Below are positions 1 to 11,267 of a stretch of DNA of 64,000 bases, in pieces. The notes under the pieces are model-generated. The model ran no database searches. It was not told the origin of the DNA and was given only the letters and a program-made list of their open reading frames with translations. The stretch covers positions 1-64,000 of the forward strand of contig CAZUYC010000136.1 in NCBI GenBank assembly GCA_964624475.1, given 5' to 3'. This DNA comes from CAZUYC01 sp964624475 (GTDB taxonomy: Bacteria > Myxococcota_A > UBA9160 > SMWR01). The first letter of the stretch is position 1; every line of letters starts with the position of its first letter. Made by a program: the position numbers and the translations under genes.

Positions 1-1027
1 CGCCGATTTCGGCGCCGACGCAGCCCATCCGCGCGGCGACTTCGAGCAGCACCTGCCCGACCTGATCGGCCGCGCAGATCGCGTCTACCACGTGCTCGGT
101 CGCGATCGGAAGCTCGACGAGCTGCTGACCCAGACCGCCGAGAACCTGCGCCTGCGCTCGCGCCAGGGCATCTCCCCGCCGGACCGGATCATCGATCCGC
201 GCGGCATCGTGCACGAGCTGCGCCTGTTCAAGAGCGAGGCCGAACTCGCGATCATGCGCCGCGCGTCGGAGATCAGCCGCGAGGGCCACGCGGCTGCAGC
301 GCGCATTGCGCGGGACGGCGTGCGCGAATACGAGCTGCAGGCCGCGATCGAATCGAGCTTCCGGCGCCTCGGCTCCTCGGGCCCGGCTTACGGCAGCATC
401 GTCGGCGGCGGCGCGAACGCGACCGTGCTCCACTACATCTCGAACCGCTGCCCGCTGCGCGATGGAGAGCTGGTGCTGATCGACGCCGGCTGCGAGCTCG
501 AGGGCTACGCCTCCGACGTGACGCGCACCTATCCGGTCGGCGGCCGCATGCAGGGCGCCAAACGCGACGTCTACGAAGCGGTGCTGGCATCGCAGCAGGC
601 GGCACTCGCAGCCTGCCGCCCCGGCGAGACCCTTGCCCGGCTCCACGAGCTAACGCTGCGCGTGCTCGTGGAAGGCCTCGTCGCACTCGGGCTGCTGGAC
701 GGCAGCGCCGAGCAGCGGATTGCCGACGAGAGCTACCGCCGCTTCTACATGCACAACACGAGTCACTGGCTCGGCCTCGACGTCCACGACGTGGGGAACT
801 ACCGCAGCCGGGGCGAGCCGCGGGCGCTCGAGCCCGGAATGGTCTTCACGATCGAGCCCGGCCTCTACATCGCGCGCGACGACGAGAAGGCCCCGGAGGC
901 CTTCCGCGGCATCGGCGTGCGCATCGAAGACGACCTCGTGATCACGGCGACGGGCTGCGAGATCCTGACGGCTTCGATCCCGAAGGCCGTCGCAGACGTC
1001 GAAGCGCTCGTCCGGAGCGCGGCCTAG
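1..1027 (+). CDS. pepP: Xaa-Pro aminopeptidase (M24B), 5' end cut by window
   Basis: Cytosolic metallopeptidase that removes the N-terminal residue from peptides with proline in second position. The frame is open from base 2, so the start lies outside the window; 341 residues remain, mainly the catalytic pita-bread domain. All five metal ligands can be seen: the two Asp of the DAG...DVTRTYP block, His in SHWLGLDVHD, Glu in TIEPGLYI and the last Glu in RIEDD. It ends 30 bases before the acetyl-CoA synthetase gene, so the two may be cotranscribed. The family call is firm; pepP rather than a paralogue such as prolidase (pepQ) is the more likely assignment from the motif spacing. Confidence 0.9.
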   Translation, partial: ADFGADAAHPRGDFEQHLPDLIGRADRVYHVLGRDRKLDELLTQTAENLRLRSRQGISPPDRIIDPRGIVHELRLFKSEAELAIMRRASEISREGHAAAARIARDGVREYELQAAIESSFRRLGSSGPAYGSIVGGGANATVLHYISNRCPLRDGELVLIDAGCELEGYASDVTRTYPVGGRMQGAKRDVYEAVLASQQAALAACRPGETLARLHELTLRVLVEGLVALGLLDGSAEQRIADESYRRFYMHNTSHWLGLDVHDVGNYRSRGEPRALEPGMVFTIEPGLYIARDDEKAPEAFRGIGVRIEDDLVITATGCEILTASIPKAVADVEALVRSAA

Positions 1028-1057
1028 CACACGTCGTCCACTACGAGAAGGCACACC

Positions 1058-3009
<1,952 letters not shown>

Positions 3010-3013
<4 letters not shown>

Positions 3014-5037
3014 CGTGGGCTAGTCAGCGGGTCCCGGGCCGGGCGCGACCCGGCGCGCCCGTATTTCGCTCGCCTGTGGTTGGCTGCGCGCCGAGGTGGC
3101 TTGTTTTTACTCCGCTCGCCTTTGGCTCGCTGCGCGCCGAAACGGCTTGCCCGCACTGTGCTCGGCTTCGCCTCGCTGCGCGCCGAAGCGGCTTGCGCGG
3201 GGAGCGGGAAGGGGCGGCACTCTTCGCGCGCGGCGTAGGAGCGCTCGTCGAAGGCGCGGCCGAAGAAGGCGAGCTCGCGGAAGATGCTGCAGCGCGCTTC
3301 CGCGCTCGCGAGCTGCGGGTCGGCCGCGATTTCTGCGACGAGCGCCGGCGCGGATTCGGTGCGGGTGTCGATGCGCAGGCCTCCGCCGGCCAGGGTGTCG
3401 AACACCAGATACGGAGACTCGCCAGCTCCCGAAAGCTGCCAGCGCGGCCACTCGGGCAGCGCGCCGTCGCGACCGCGCCCCGGCGAGCCTCGCTGCGCGA
3501 ATTCGGCCCAGTACGACATCATGCGCGCCGAGAGCCACTCGCGGCCCTCGGCGTTCGAGGCCGAGAAGAGCCAGTCGGACATCGGACCGAGATCCCAGTG
3601 TCCGAAGACGAAGGGGACCTCGAAGCCGTGGGCCGCCCCGACGAGCCGACTGACGTCGACAACGCCGTAGACGTTGGGCTCCTCGTCCCAGTCGAAGCGG
3701 TAGGCGTACACGGAGGAGAGCCCCGCGCTGCGCAGCGCCGAGGCCGGCTGATCTACAGCCGTGGCCTTCCACATCCGCGAGAGATAGCGCGCGCTGCGCT
3801 CGAAATGGGCAGCGTCGCGCGGGCGCGGGTACAGGCCGAACCACCAGCGGACCTGCCGCGGGTCGAAGGCGAGGTAGAGCTTGTTCTCGTCGCGATTGCT
3901 GCCGAGCAGGATCGGCACCGCTGCCGCGCCGCCCGGGCGCGCGAGCAGCTCGAGGGAATCTGCGTCCGGGATCACCGAGCCGTCTCGGAACAGCTGGGGC
4001 ACGTCGGGCAGGTCTTCGGCACGGTCGTTGCGATAGGCGGCCGTGAGCCGCGCCGGATCCAGCGAGCGCAGGAAGCTCGCGAGCTCCGCCGTCCCCAGCG
4101 CGTCCGCACGCAGCGCCGCGGCGCTGCGATCCGGCGCCTTGCCCTCGGCGACGAGCAGGCGCAACAGCACTTCGCGCGAGCTGTTCCGATGCCCCGGCTG
4201 CTGGATCTCGTCGGCGGCGTTCTCGCCCACGTAGCTCGGCGTGGTGCCGATGCCGCCGCTCTGCGAAATCGCACGCTGAAACAGGCCCCGCGCAGGCGGC
4301 GAGAGCAGCAGGCTCATCACGTTCCGGCCACCCGCAGACTCCCCGAAGATCGTGAGGTTCTCGGGATCTCCGCCGAAGGCCGCGGCGTTCTCGCGCAGCC
4401 ATTCGAGCGCGCGGATCAGATCCAGCGTGCCGAAGTTGCCGGAGCGATCGTAGGCGTTCGCACCTTCGCCGCGGAGCGCCTCGTGACGGAACCAGCCGAG
4501 CGGCCCCAGCCGATAGTTCACGCTGACGACGAGCACGCGCTGCGAGCTCGCGAGCCTGGCGCCGTCGTAGAAACGGCCGCTCCCGACGACGTTGCCGCCG
4601 CCGTGGATCCAGAGCATCACCGGCAGGCGCAGGGAGCCCTCGGGAATCGAGTCCCCTGCAAAGGCCGGCGCCCAGAGGTTCAGGCTGAGGCAATCTTCGC
4701 TGCCGACGGGAACCCCGGGCGCGGCGTCGGAGGACCCTCCGAACAGGCTCGCGAGCTGCGGGCAGATCGCTCCGAAGTCGAGCGCTTCGCGCGGCTGCGA
4801 CCAGCGCGCCGCCGGCAGCGGCGCGCGCCAGCGCAGCTCACCGACCGGGGGCTGCGCGTAGGGAATCCCCTTCCACACATGGGTGTCGTACGCCCCTGCG
4901 GCCCCGATGACCTCTCCGGCGGGAAGCGGCCGGCGACTGGCCTCGACGCGCGCGGGCACCGCCGCCGGCTGGGGATTCCGAGAGCACGCGATCGCAGCCA
5001 CGAGCGCGACCGCGAGCCCGAATTTGGAGGGGACCAC
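3010..5037 (-). CDS. Carboxylesterase type B lipoprotein with repeat-derived C terminus
   Basis: Alpha/beta-hydrolase of the cholinesterase/para-nitrobenzyl esterase family, predicted to be a lipoprotein. I place the start at GTG 5037, four bases after the upstream phosphatase stop, because it puts a lipobox (VAAIAC) about 17 residues in. The oxyanion HGGG, nucleophile motif GESAGG (near residue 230), Glu in SNRDEN and His in AAHGFE are present. The fold appears to finish near EECRPFPLP. About 55 further residues, including ARSEAKPS and RFGAQRAKGE, are encoded by three tandem copies of the dispersed repeat family at 3064-3196, as if the original stop were lost. The frame runs until it meets the stop of acs. 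Confidence 0.85.
3064..3196 (+). repeat. Dispersed repeat family, locus A (three tandem copies)
   Basis: Three head-to-tail copies of about 40 bases: one from 3064 (diverged), one from about 3107 and one from about 3155. Each has a purine-poor block, then the core GCTCGCTGCGCGCCG or CCTCGCTGCGCGCCG, and ends in GGCTTG(C). They match copies near 17.1, 34.4, 39.5, 40.3 and 49.5 kb. Here the copies are read on the minus strand as the C-terminal tail of the esterase. Confidence 0.85.
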
Positions 5038-5041
5038 AAGG

Positions 5042-5650
5042 CTAGGCGGCTTGGTTCTCGAGGCCGGCGGGATCGCTGCCGCGACGGCCGAGCTGCCAGC
5101 GATCGGAGCCGTCGCGGAACAGCGCCACGGCCGTGCCGAGCTGAGGCTCGAGGACAGGCAGCACGGCGCCCGCAAGCCGCTCCGCGAGCGTCCGGATCAC
5201 GCCCTTGTGCAGCACGGCGAGCACGCAGAGGGCGCCACTCGTCTCGAGCCGCGCGAGCCCACGCAGCACGCGCGCCTGGAATTCCGCGCGATGCTCGCCG
5301 CCCGGGAACTCGAAGCCCGCCGCGCGCGCTTGCCAGTCGCGGTAGAGCACCGGATCGCGGGCTTCGATCTCCTGCTTCGTGAGTCCTTCCCAGCGACCGA
5401 AGTCGATCTCCCGGAACTCGTTCGCGATCCAGATCGGAACGCCCGGCACCAGCGCGCGTGCCGCCGCGAAGGAGCGCTGCAACGGACTTGCCGCGAGAAG
5501 ATCGAAGCTCTCTCGGCGCAGCAACGCTCGCGCGCGCTGCATCTGCGCACATCCCTCCGGAGCGAGTGCGACGTCGCTGCGGCCGTGGAAGCGCTCGCTC
5601 GAGCGTCCTTGCGTCTCGCCGTGGCGCACGAGCACGAGTCTGCGCAGCAT
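5042..5650 (-). CDS. Histidine phosphatase family protein (CobC/GpmB-like)
   Basis: Small cytosolic phosphatase of the phosphoglycerate-mutase superfamily, 202 residues. The phosphohistidine motif is near the N terminus (LVLVRHGETQGRSSERF). A second half with FGRWEGLTKQEI and VLHKGVIRTL supplies the other catalytic residues; the usual SHGG is replaced by LHKG. The ATG at 5650 is supported by AAAGGAG about ten bases upstream. The esterase gene starts four bases after this stop, so the pair is probably one transcript. Related enzymes include alpha-ribazole phosphatase (CobC) and broad sugar-phosphate phosphatases; no cobalamin gene apart from a possible CbiX lies nearby, so the substrate is unknown. 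Confidence 0.82.
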   Translation of the reverse strand: MLRRLVLVRHGETQGRSSERFHGRSDVALAPEGCAQMQRARALLRRESFDLLAASPLQRSFAAARALVPGVPIWIANEFREIDFGRWEGLTKQEIEARDPVLYRDWQARAAGFEFPGGEHRAEFQARVLRGLARLETSGALCVLAVLHKGVIRTLAERLAGAVLPVLEPQLGTAVALFRDGSDRWQLGRRGSDPAGLENQAA

Positions 5651-5777
5651 CCCCCCGAAGCTCCTTTCACGAGAAAGCGCGGCGAGCATAGCGGGCTCGG
5701 CGCTCGGGGGTTGCCCCCGCAGCGTTCTCGAACGATGGGACCTAGACTGCGGCCCGAGCTCGCATGGGGGGAATCGG

Positions 5778-7154
5778 GTGGGTGTTCGCAGTGTGTTCGC
5801 AGCTGCCGTTGCGATCGGGATCGCCGCGCTCGGCGCGCTCGCATGGACCCGCCTCGAGGGCGGCGCCCCTGCAGCAACGGGTCCCGAACAGATCGTGGTC
5901 GGGACCGAGGGCCGGGACATCGCGATCGCACTGCGCGACGAGGGCATGGGCCTGAAGCGCGTCAGCGCCCGGCTGCTGCATGCCAAGGGTGAGGCCGTGC
6001 TGCTCGCGCAGGAGCTGCCGGGCAGCTGGTTCTCGGGCAGCCTCGAACGCGAGCGCGACGTCTCGCTTCGCATCGATCCCAAGAGCCTGGGGCTCGCCGA
6101 CGGCAGCGCCCGGCTGCTCGTCGAGGTCGAAGACTGGTCGTGGCGGCGCAACGCCAGCCTGCTCGAGATCCCGGTCGAGATCGACCGTGTCCCGCCGCGC
6201 GTCGCGGTGTTGTCGGGCCTCACCTACATCGACCAGGGCGGTTCGGCCGCGGTCGTCTACCAGATCTCCGAGCAGACGCAGCTCGATGGCGTCGAGGTCT
6301 CCGGCGCGAATGGCAGCGTCTTCTATCCCGGCTACGCATTCCCAGCTCCGGCCCCGGGTGGGCCGGAAGGCGCTGCGACTGCGGTGCCGGAACGGGGCCA
6401 GCGCATCGCGATCTTCGCACTCGAGCGCGACGCGGGCATGGACGCCGCGATCTCGGTGCTCGCGGCTGACGCCGCCGGCAACCAGGCCCGCGCCCGCTGG
6501 AACCTGGTGCAGAAGCCGCGCATGTTTCCGCAGGGCAACGTGACCTTGCCGGCCTCCTTCCTGCGCGACGTCGTGCCCGCGCTCGCGAGCCAGGGCGGCA
6601 TCGACGTCAGCGACCCGGTCGCGGCCTTCCACCAGGTCAATACGGAAATGCGGCGCGCGAACGAGAAGCAGATCCGCGAGCAGCTCGCCGAATCCGAAGC
6701 TCGCCCGCTCTGGACGGGAGCCTTCCAGCAGCTCGCGAATTCGAAGGTCACGAGCCGCTTCGCCGAGGCGCGCCTGTACTTCGTCGAGGGCCAGAAGATC
6801 TCGAACGCGATCCACTACGGCTACGACCTCGCGTCCCTCGCGGGTGCCGACATCACGGCGGCAAATACTGGCCGCGTGCGATATGCGGGCGATCTCGGGA
6901 TCTACGGCGGCTGCGTGCTCGTCGACCACGGGCTCGGTGTCGCTTCGCTCTACGGCCACCTGTCGCGCATCGACGCGCATCCGGGCGATCAGGTCGCGAA
7001 GGGCCAGCGCATCGGCCTCTCCGGCGCGACCGGCCTGGCCGGCGGCGATCATCTGCACTTCGCGATCCTGGTCGGGCCTACCTACGTGGATCCAGTGGAG
7101 TGGTGGGACGCGAAATGGGTGCGCGAGCACGTGGACGCACAGCTGGGGCGCTAG
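5778..7154 (+). CDS. M23 family metallopeptidase, exported
   Basis: Envelope peptidoglycan hydrolase or regulator of the LytM/M23 family, about 458 residues. It has one N-terminal hydrophobic segment (FAAAVAIGIAALGALAW), a long middle region without a familiar domain, and a C-terminal M23 domain. Zinc-ligand motifs are HYGYD near residue 346 and GGDHLHFAI near residue 423, so the catalytic His/Asp set looks intact. I chose GTG 5778 because a G-run lies just before it and the hydrophobic segment follows at once; GTG 5793 is possible. The mutY frame starts inside its last 40 bases. The middle region is rich in beta-strand-like sequence and may recognise a partner. Confidence 0.85.
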   Translation: MGVRSVFAAAVAIGIAALGALAWTRLEGGAPAATGPEQIVVGTEGRDIAIALRDEGMGLKRVSARLLHAKGEAVLLAQELPGSWFSGSLERERDVSLRIDPKSLGLADGSARLLVEVEDWSWRRNASLLEIPVEIDRVPPRVAVLSGLTYIDQGGSAAVVYQISEQTQLDGVEVSGANGSVFYPGYAFPAPAPGGPEGAATAVPERGQRIAIFALERDAGMDAAISVLAADAAGNQARARWNLVQKPRMFPQGNVTLPASFLRDVVPALASQGGIDVSDPVAAFHQVNTEMRRANEKQIREQLAESEARPLWTGAFQQLANSKVTSRFAEARLYFVEGQKISNAIHYGYDLASLAGADITAANTGRVRYAGDLGIYGGCVLVDHGLGVASLYGHLSRIDAHPGDQVAKGQRIGLSGATGLAGGDHLHFAILVGPTYVDPVEWWDAKWVREHVDAQLGR

Positions 7155-8239
7155 GCCGCTTCCGCTGGGACCCTGCCGGCCGCGCCGCACTGCGCGCTCG
7201 GCTGTTGCGCTGGTACCGCGCGAATCGCCGCGACCTGCCCTGGCGCCGCACTCGCGACCCCTACGCGATCTGGATCTCCGAAGCGATGCTGCAACAGACG
7301 CGCGTCGAGACCGTGATCCCGTACTACGAGCGCTTCCTCGAGCGCTTCCCCGACATCCAGGCCCTCGCGACCGCAGACCTGGACGACGTGCTCGGGGAGT
7401 GGGCCGGTCTCGGCTACTACTCGCGCGCGCGCAATCTGCAGGCGGCCGCCGCGGACGTCGCCGTTCGCTTCGGCGGCCAGCTGCCGCGAGAAGTCGACGA
7501 GCTCCTGACCCTCCCCGGTGTCGGCCCTTACACGGCTGGAGCCGTCGCCTCGATCGCCTTCGATCGCCCGGTTCCGGCCCTGGACGGCAATGGGATCCGC
7601 GTGCTCTCGCGCATCCTCGAACTGCGCGAGGACGTGAGCCGCCCCGCGGTGCAGCAGCGGCTGTGGGACGCGGCCTCTGCACTCGCAATGGGGCCAAAGC
7701 CCGGCGACCTGAATCAGGCCCTGATGGAGCTCGGCGCGACGCTGTGCACGCCCCGCGCGCCGCGCTGCCAAGCCTGCCCCGTGCGCGAGCACTGCGCGGC
7801 GCAGCGCCGTGGCAATCCCGAGCGGCTCCCGATCAAGGCGCCGCGCAGGACTGCGCGACGCGTCGAGGCCTGCGCCGGTCTGCTATTGCGACGCGGTCGC
7901 GCGCTGCTGGTGCAGCGGCCGGCGGGAGGATTGCTAGGTGGGCTCTGGGAGCTGCCCGGGGGCGATCTCGCGCGCGGCGAAACTCCCGAGCAGGCGCTGC
8001 GCCGCGCAGTGCGCGAGCGGGTCGGCCTCGAGCTCGCATCGGCTCGCCACGTCGGCAGCGTCGATCACGTCTTCACGCACCTCCGGCTCGAGCTGCACCT
8101 GTTCCGCTGTGGCGAGCTGCGCGGGCGCACGCGCATCTCGGACTATCAGAGTCACCGCTGGTTGCCGGAGGCACGCCTGCTCTCGCTGCCACACGCGGCG
8201 CTGCTCGCGAAGGCCGCGGCGCTGCTCGAGCTGCACTGA
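7115..8239 (+). CDS. mutY: A/G-specific adenine glycosylase
   Basis: Base-excision repair enzyme that removes adenine mispaired with 8-oxoguanine. The catalytic Glu lies in SEAMLQQTRV, the helix-hairpin-helix is LPGVGPYTAGAVASIAF followed by the catalytic Asp in ALDGN, and the iron-sulfur ligands are spaced C-x6-C-x2-C-x5-C (CTPRAPRCQACPVREHC). A C-terminal Nudix-like domain (WELPGGDLARGETPEQALRR) reads 8-oxoG, as in the family. ATG 7115 overlaps the M23 gene by 40 bases; an earlier in-frame GTG at 7100 is an alternative. The Smr gene follows after ten bases, suggesting cotranscription. Confidence 0.93.
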   Translation: MGARARGRTAGALGRFRWDPAGRAALRARLLRWYRANRRDLPWRRTRDPYAIWISEAMLQQTRVETVIPYYERFLERFPDIQALATADLDDVLGEWAGLGYYSRARNLQAAAADVAVRFGGQLPREVDELLTLPGVGPYTAGAVASIAFDRPVPALDGNGIRVLSRILELREDVSRPAVQQRLWDAASALAMGPKPGDLNQALMELGATLCTPRAPRCQACPVREHCAAQRRGNPERLPIKAPRRTARRVEACAGLLLRRGRALLVQRPAGGLLGGLWELPGGDLARGETPEQALRRAVRERVGLELASARHVGSVDHVFTHLRLELHLFRCGELRGRTRISDYQSHRWLPEARLLSLPHAALLAKAAALLELH

Positions 8240-8249
8240 GGCCCTGGCC

Positions 8250-8834
8250 GTGGCCCGTCGATCCAAGCGCGGCGCTCGCGGCCAGGCAGTGCGCTGCGAG
8301 CCCGCGCCCGCACCCGCGGAGCCGACCGCGGAGCGCTTCGCCGATCTGATCGGAGATGTGAGGCGACCCCCGCATGCGGGAGCTCGAGCCGCCGCGGTGC
8401 CGAATCCGAAGCGCAGAACCCGGCGCGTGGCAGAGCCCGCTGCGATCGCGTTCCGGATCGAGCGCGAGGGAGAGCGCTTCTCGGGCCTCGCGCCGGGAGG
8501 CGACAGAAAACAGCTGCGGCGCCTGCGCCGCGGGGAATACGCAGCCGAGCGGCGCGTCGACCTCCACGGTCTCGACGCCGCCGACGCGCGCCGCGCGCTG
8601 CGCGTCACCCTGCGCAGCGCGCTCGAGGCGGAGCTGCGCTGTCTGCTCGTGATCCACGGCCGGGGCCTGCACTCGCAGGGCGCGCCGCGCCTGCGCGAAT
8701 TGCTGCCCGAGTGGCTCGCCGAAGCGCCGCACGGGCAGGACGTGCTGGCCTTCGCGAGCGCGAGGCCCGAACACGGCGGCGGCGGCGCCTGCTACGTGCT
8801 GCTGCGCCGGCGCCGCCGTATGCTCGGCGCGTGA
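8250..8834 (+). CDS. Smr/MutS2-type domain protein
   Basis: About 194 residues with a basic, low-complexity first half and a C-terminal Smr domain. The domain shows the VDLHGLDAADARRAL and LLVIHGRGLHSQG motifs, corresponding to the LDLHG and HGxG signatures of Smr nucleases/RNA-binding proteins, and ends with RPEHGGGGACYVLLRR. Start GTG 8250 follows a GAGG ribosome site that overlaps the mutY stop. Its stop shares a GTGA overlap with the aroC start, so aroC translation may be coupled to it. Free-standing Smr proteins are linked to rescue of stalled ribosomes or DNA repair; which applies here cannot be told. Confidence 0.82.
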   Translation: MARRSKRGARGQAVRCEPAPAPAEPTAERFADLIGDVRRPPHAGARAAAVPNPKRRTRRVAEPAAIAFRIEREGERFSGLAPGGDRKQLRRLRRGEYAAERRVDLHGLDAADARRALRVTLRSALEAELRCLLVIHGRGLHSQGAPRLRELLPEWLAEAPHGQDVLAFASARPEHGGGGACYVLLRRRRRMLGA

Positions 8835-9928
8835 GCAGCAACAGCGGCCAGCTCTTTCGCATCACGACCTTCGGCGAGAGCCACGGCGGCGGTGTCGGTG
8901 TGGTCGTCGACGGCTGCCCGCCGCGCCTCGAGCTCTCCGCGGCCGAGATCCAGCGCGATCTCGACCGCCGGCGGCCGGGCCAGAGCCGGCTTACCACACC
9001 GCGCCAGGAAGCCGATCGCGTCGAGATCCTTTCCGGCGTCTTCGAAGGCCGCACGCTCGGCACGCCGATCGCGCTGCTCGTGCGCAACGAGGACGCTCGC
9101 CCGCAGGCCTACGAACACATGCGCGAGCTCTTCCGGCCCTCGCACGCGGACTACACGACCGAAGCGAAGTATGGGATCCGCAACTGGCAGGGCGGCGGCC
9201 GTGCGAGCGCAAGAGAGACGATCGGGCGCGTCGCAGCCGGCGCGATTGCGCGCCGGCTGCTCGCGACCACGGGCATCGAAGTGCTGGCCTGGGTGCAGCG
9301 CGTGCAGGACATCGAGGCCAAACTGGATCCGGCGCAGGTCACGCTCGCGGCCGTCGAAGACAATCTCGTGCGCTGCCCCGAGCCCGCGGTCGCGCGCGAA
9401 ATGACCTCTCGCATCGACGCCGCACGGCGACGCGGCGATTCGCTGGGCGGCGTGGTCGAGTGCGTCGCGCGTGGCGTGCCGCCGGGGCTCGGAGAGCCCG
9501 TCTTCCACAAGCTCGAAGCCGAGCTCGCGGCGGCGCTGATGTCGCTGCCGGCGTCGAAGGGTTTCGAGATCGGCAGCGGCTTCGCGGGCACGCTGCTCTC
9601 GGGCATCGACCACAACGATCCCTTCGTTCCGGGCCCGGACGGCCGCCCGCGCACGGCCTCGAACCGCTCGGGCGGCGTGCAGGGCGGCATCAGCAACGGC
9701 GAGGACATCGTGCTGCGCGTGGCCTTCAAGCCGACGGCCACGATCGCGCTCGCACAGCAGACCGTCACGCGCGGCGGGGACGTCGCGACCCTCGAGGCCC
9801 AGGGCCGGCACGACCCCTGCGTGCTGCCGCGCGCGGTGCCGATGGTCGAGGCGATGGTCTGCCTCGTGCTCGCCGACCACTGGCTGCGCCAGCGAGCGGT
9901 CGACGTGCTGCCGCGACTCCCCGACTGA
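8831..9928 (+). CDS. aroC: Chorismate synthase
   Basis: Last shikimate-pathway enzyme, converting EPSP to chorismate using reduced FMN. The 365 residues are of normal length. Family signatures are GESHGGGVGVVVDGCPP near the N terminus, GGGRASARET in the middle and the NRSGGVQGGISNGE and FKPT blocks near the C terminus. I start at GTG 8831, which overlaps the preceding stop as GTGA; the longer upstream extension is basic junk from the Smr gene's other frame. No other shikimate gene is in view. Confidence 0.95.
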   Translation: MSSNSGQLFRITTFGESHGGGVGVVVDGCPPRLELSAAEIQRDLDRRRPGQSRLTTPRQEADRVEILSGVFEGRTLGTPIALLVRNEDARPQAYEHMRELFRPSHADYTTEAKYGIRNWQGGGRASARETIGRVAAGAIARRLLATTGIEVLAWVQRVQDIEAKLDPAQVTLAAVEDNLVRCPEPAVAREMTSRIDAARRRGDSLGGVVECVARGVPPGLGEPVFHKLEAELAAALMSLPASKGFEIGSGFAGTLLSGIDHNDPFVPGPDGRPRTASNRSGGVQGGISNGEDIVLRVAFKPTATIALAQQTVTRGGDVATLEAQGRHDPCVLPRAVPMVEAMVCLVLADHWLRQRAVDVLPRLPD

Positions 9929-9957
9929 ACCCGCGCGCGCCCCGGTCTGGGGGCAGC

Positions 9958-10338
9958 TCAGGGCAGCAGCGAGAAGCCCGCGACGCTCGCGAGCGCGGCG
10001 AGCAGGAATGCCGCGAGGCCCAGCCACGCGTGCGCGTCGAAAGCGCGGCTCTTGCCCTCTTCGAGGCGGTGACCTAGCACAGCTGCCGCGGAGCAGAGAG
10101 CGACCACGCCGACTGCGAGCGCCCCGTGGAAGCTGCGCAGCGGCTCCCAACCGCGCAGCCACAGCGAAGAGAGCAGCCCGAGCAGGCCCCCCGACAGAAT
10201 CAGCGCGACGGCGGGCTTCGCGAGGCGCAGATGCCGCGGGCGCAGCTCGCTCGATCGCCGCTCACGGCGCTGGCGCGAGCGGCGCAACGCGAGACCGCTG
10301 CGCAGCGCGAGGCCGGCCAGCAGCAGCGACGCCAGCAT
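9958..10338 (-). CDS. Small membrane protein, DUF4079/cytochrome b561-like
   Basis: About 126 residues with three to four hydrophobic helices; the C-terminal part (HAWLGLAAFLLAALASVAGF) resembles DUF4079 and b561-type membrane proteins, in which His residues can bind haem. The first ATG is at 10338, but the frame stays open upstream to 10398, just after the stop of the CinA-like gene. That extra stretch encodes WWLAHIHPAW, a conserved-looking start of the first helix, with no ATG, GTG or TTG in it, so translation may begin at a CTG. Function unknown. It lies directly downstream of the CinA-like gene on the same strand. Confidence 0.55.
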   Translation of the reverse strand: MLASLLLAGLALRSGLALRRSRQRRERRSSELRPRHLRLAKPAVALILSGGLLGLLSSLWLRGWEPLRSFHGALAVGVVALCSAAAVLGHRLEEGKSRAFDAHAWLGLAAFLLAALASVAGFSLLP

Positions 10339-10398
10339 CCAGGCCGGATGGATATGGGCGAGCCACCAGGCCGCCGGATCTTTCGCCGTCGGATCCAG

Positions 10399-11142
10399 CT
10401 ACTCGACCCGGAAGATCGACTCGGGGGGCAGGCGCCGCAACAGATCGTCGAGTGCGCTCTGCAGGTAGCTGTCGTCGCGCGACTCGAGCGTCAGCAGCAC
10501 GTTCCAATCTTTTTCGGCGAGGCGCGGATAGGAACCCAGCAGGAGCTCGGGAAAGCGACTCAGCAGCGCGTCGAGATCCGGAGCGATATCGCTCTCGCGG
10601 GCCTTGACGAAGACGCGCCTCAGCACGAAGGGAATGCCGCGGAAGCGCTCGCGCGCGGACTGGAACTTCTTGTGCAGGAGCTCCGGAACACCCGGAAAGA
10701 TGTGCACGTTTTCGACCACGACGAGCGGGAACCACAGATCGCCGGCGTCGAGCAGCACGGCGCCCGCGGGCACCATCGCCATCTTGAGCTGGGCCTGGCT
10801 CGGGCGTTCTCCGTTGGCGCGCGTGAGGCGATCTTCGATCGAGTGCGAGAGCTCGAGGCCGCGGCCGAACGCTGCCGCGACTCCGTCGATCGTGAGGTCG
10901 TCATGGGTGGGACCGATCCCGCCCGAGGTGAAGACGAAATCGAAGCTCTGGCTCATCTCGCGCACGTGCGCCGCGATCGTCGCGATCTCGTCGGGGATCG
11001 TCACGATGCGGAGCACGTCGACGCCGAGCACGCGCAGCTCACGGCACAGATACGGGGAGTTGGAATCGACCACCTTCCCCGACAGGATCTCGTTCCCGAT
11101 CACCAGGATCCCGGCCGTCGGCATCGCGGCAATGTACCCCAT
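10399..11142 (-). CDS. CinA N-terminal / molybdopterin-binding domain protein
   Basis: 247 residues of the MoCF/CinA nucleotide-binding family. The start GILVIGNEILSGKVVDSN and the motif TSGGIGPTHDDLT are diagnostic. The C-terminal amidase domain of full CinA (nicotinamide-nucleotide deamidase) is missing, so this is the short form found alone in many bacteria and archaea; its substrate is uncertain. ATG 11142 and ATG 11124 are both possible, and the second fits the family better. It is divergent from the PLP enzyme gene at 11268. Confidence 0.82.
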   Translation of the reverse strand: MGYIAAMPTAGILVIGNEILSGKVVDSNSPYLCRELRVLGVDVLRIVTIPDEIATIAAHVREMSQSFDFVFTSGGIGPTHDDLTIDGVAAAFGRGLELSHSIEDRLTRANGERPSQAQLKMAMVPAGAVLLDAGDLWFPLVVVENVHIFPGVPELLHKKFQSARERFRGIPFVLRRVFVKARESDIAPDLDALLSRFPELLLGSYPRLAEKDWNVLLTLESRDDSYLQSALDDLLRRLPPESIFRVE

Positions 11143-11267
11143 CCGATCTGCCGGAAACGGCGCGGACTCCGACGGGCGACGACTCAGGGGCCGTCCCGGC
11201 TGCGCCGCGCCGCACCCAGGCCGCGACCTGCGCGGACGGTCGAAGATGCGCGATAAGCTCCGCCCTG

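Noticed and set aside
5379..5777. Longer N terminus for the M23 gene
   Set aside because: The extension lies opposite the histidine phosphatase and has no signal-like sequence; the hydrophobic segment after 5778 fits an exported protein.
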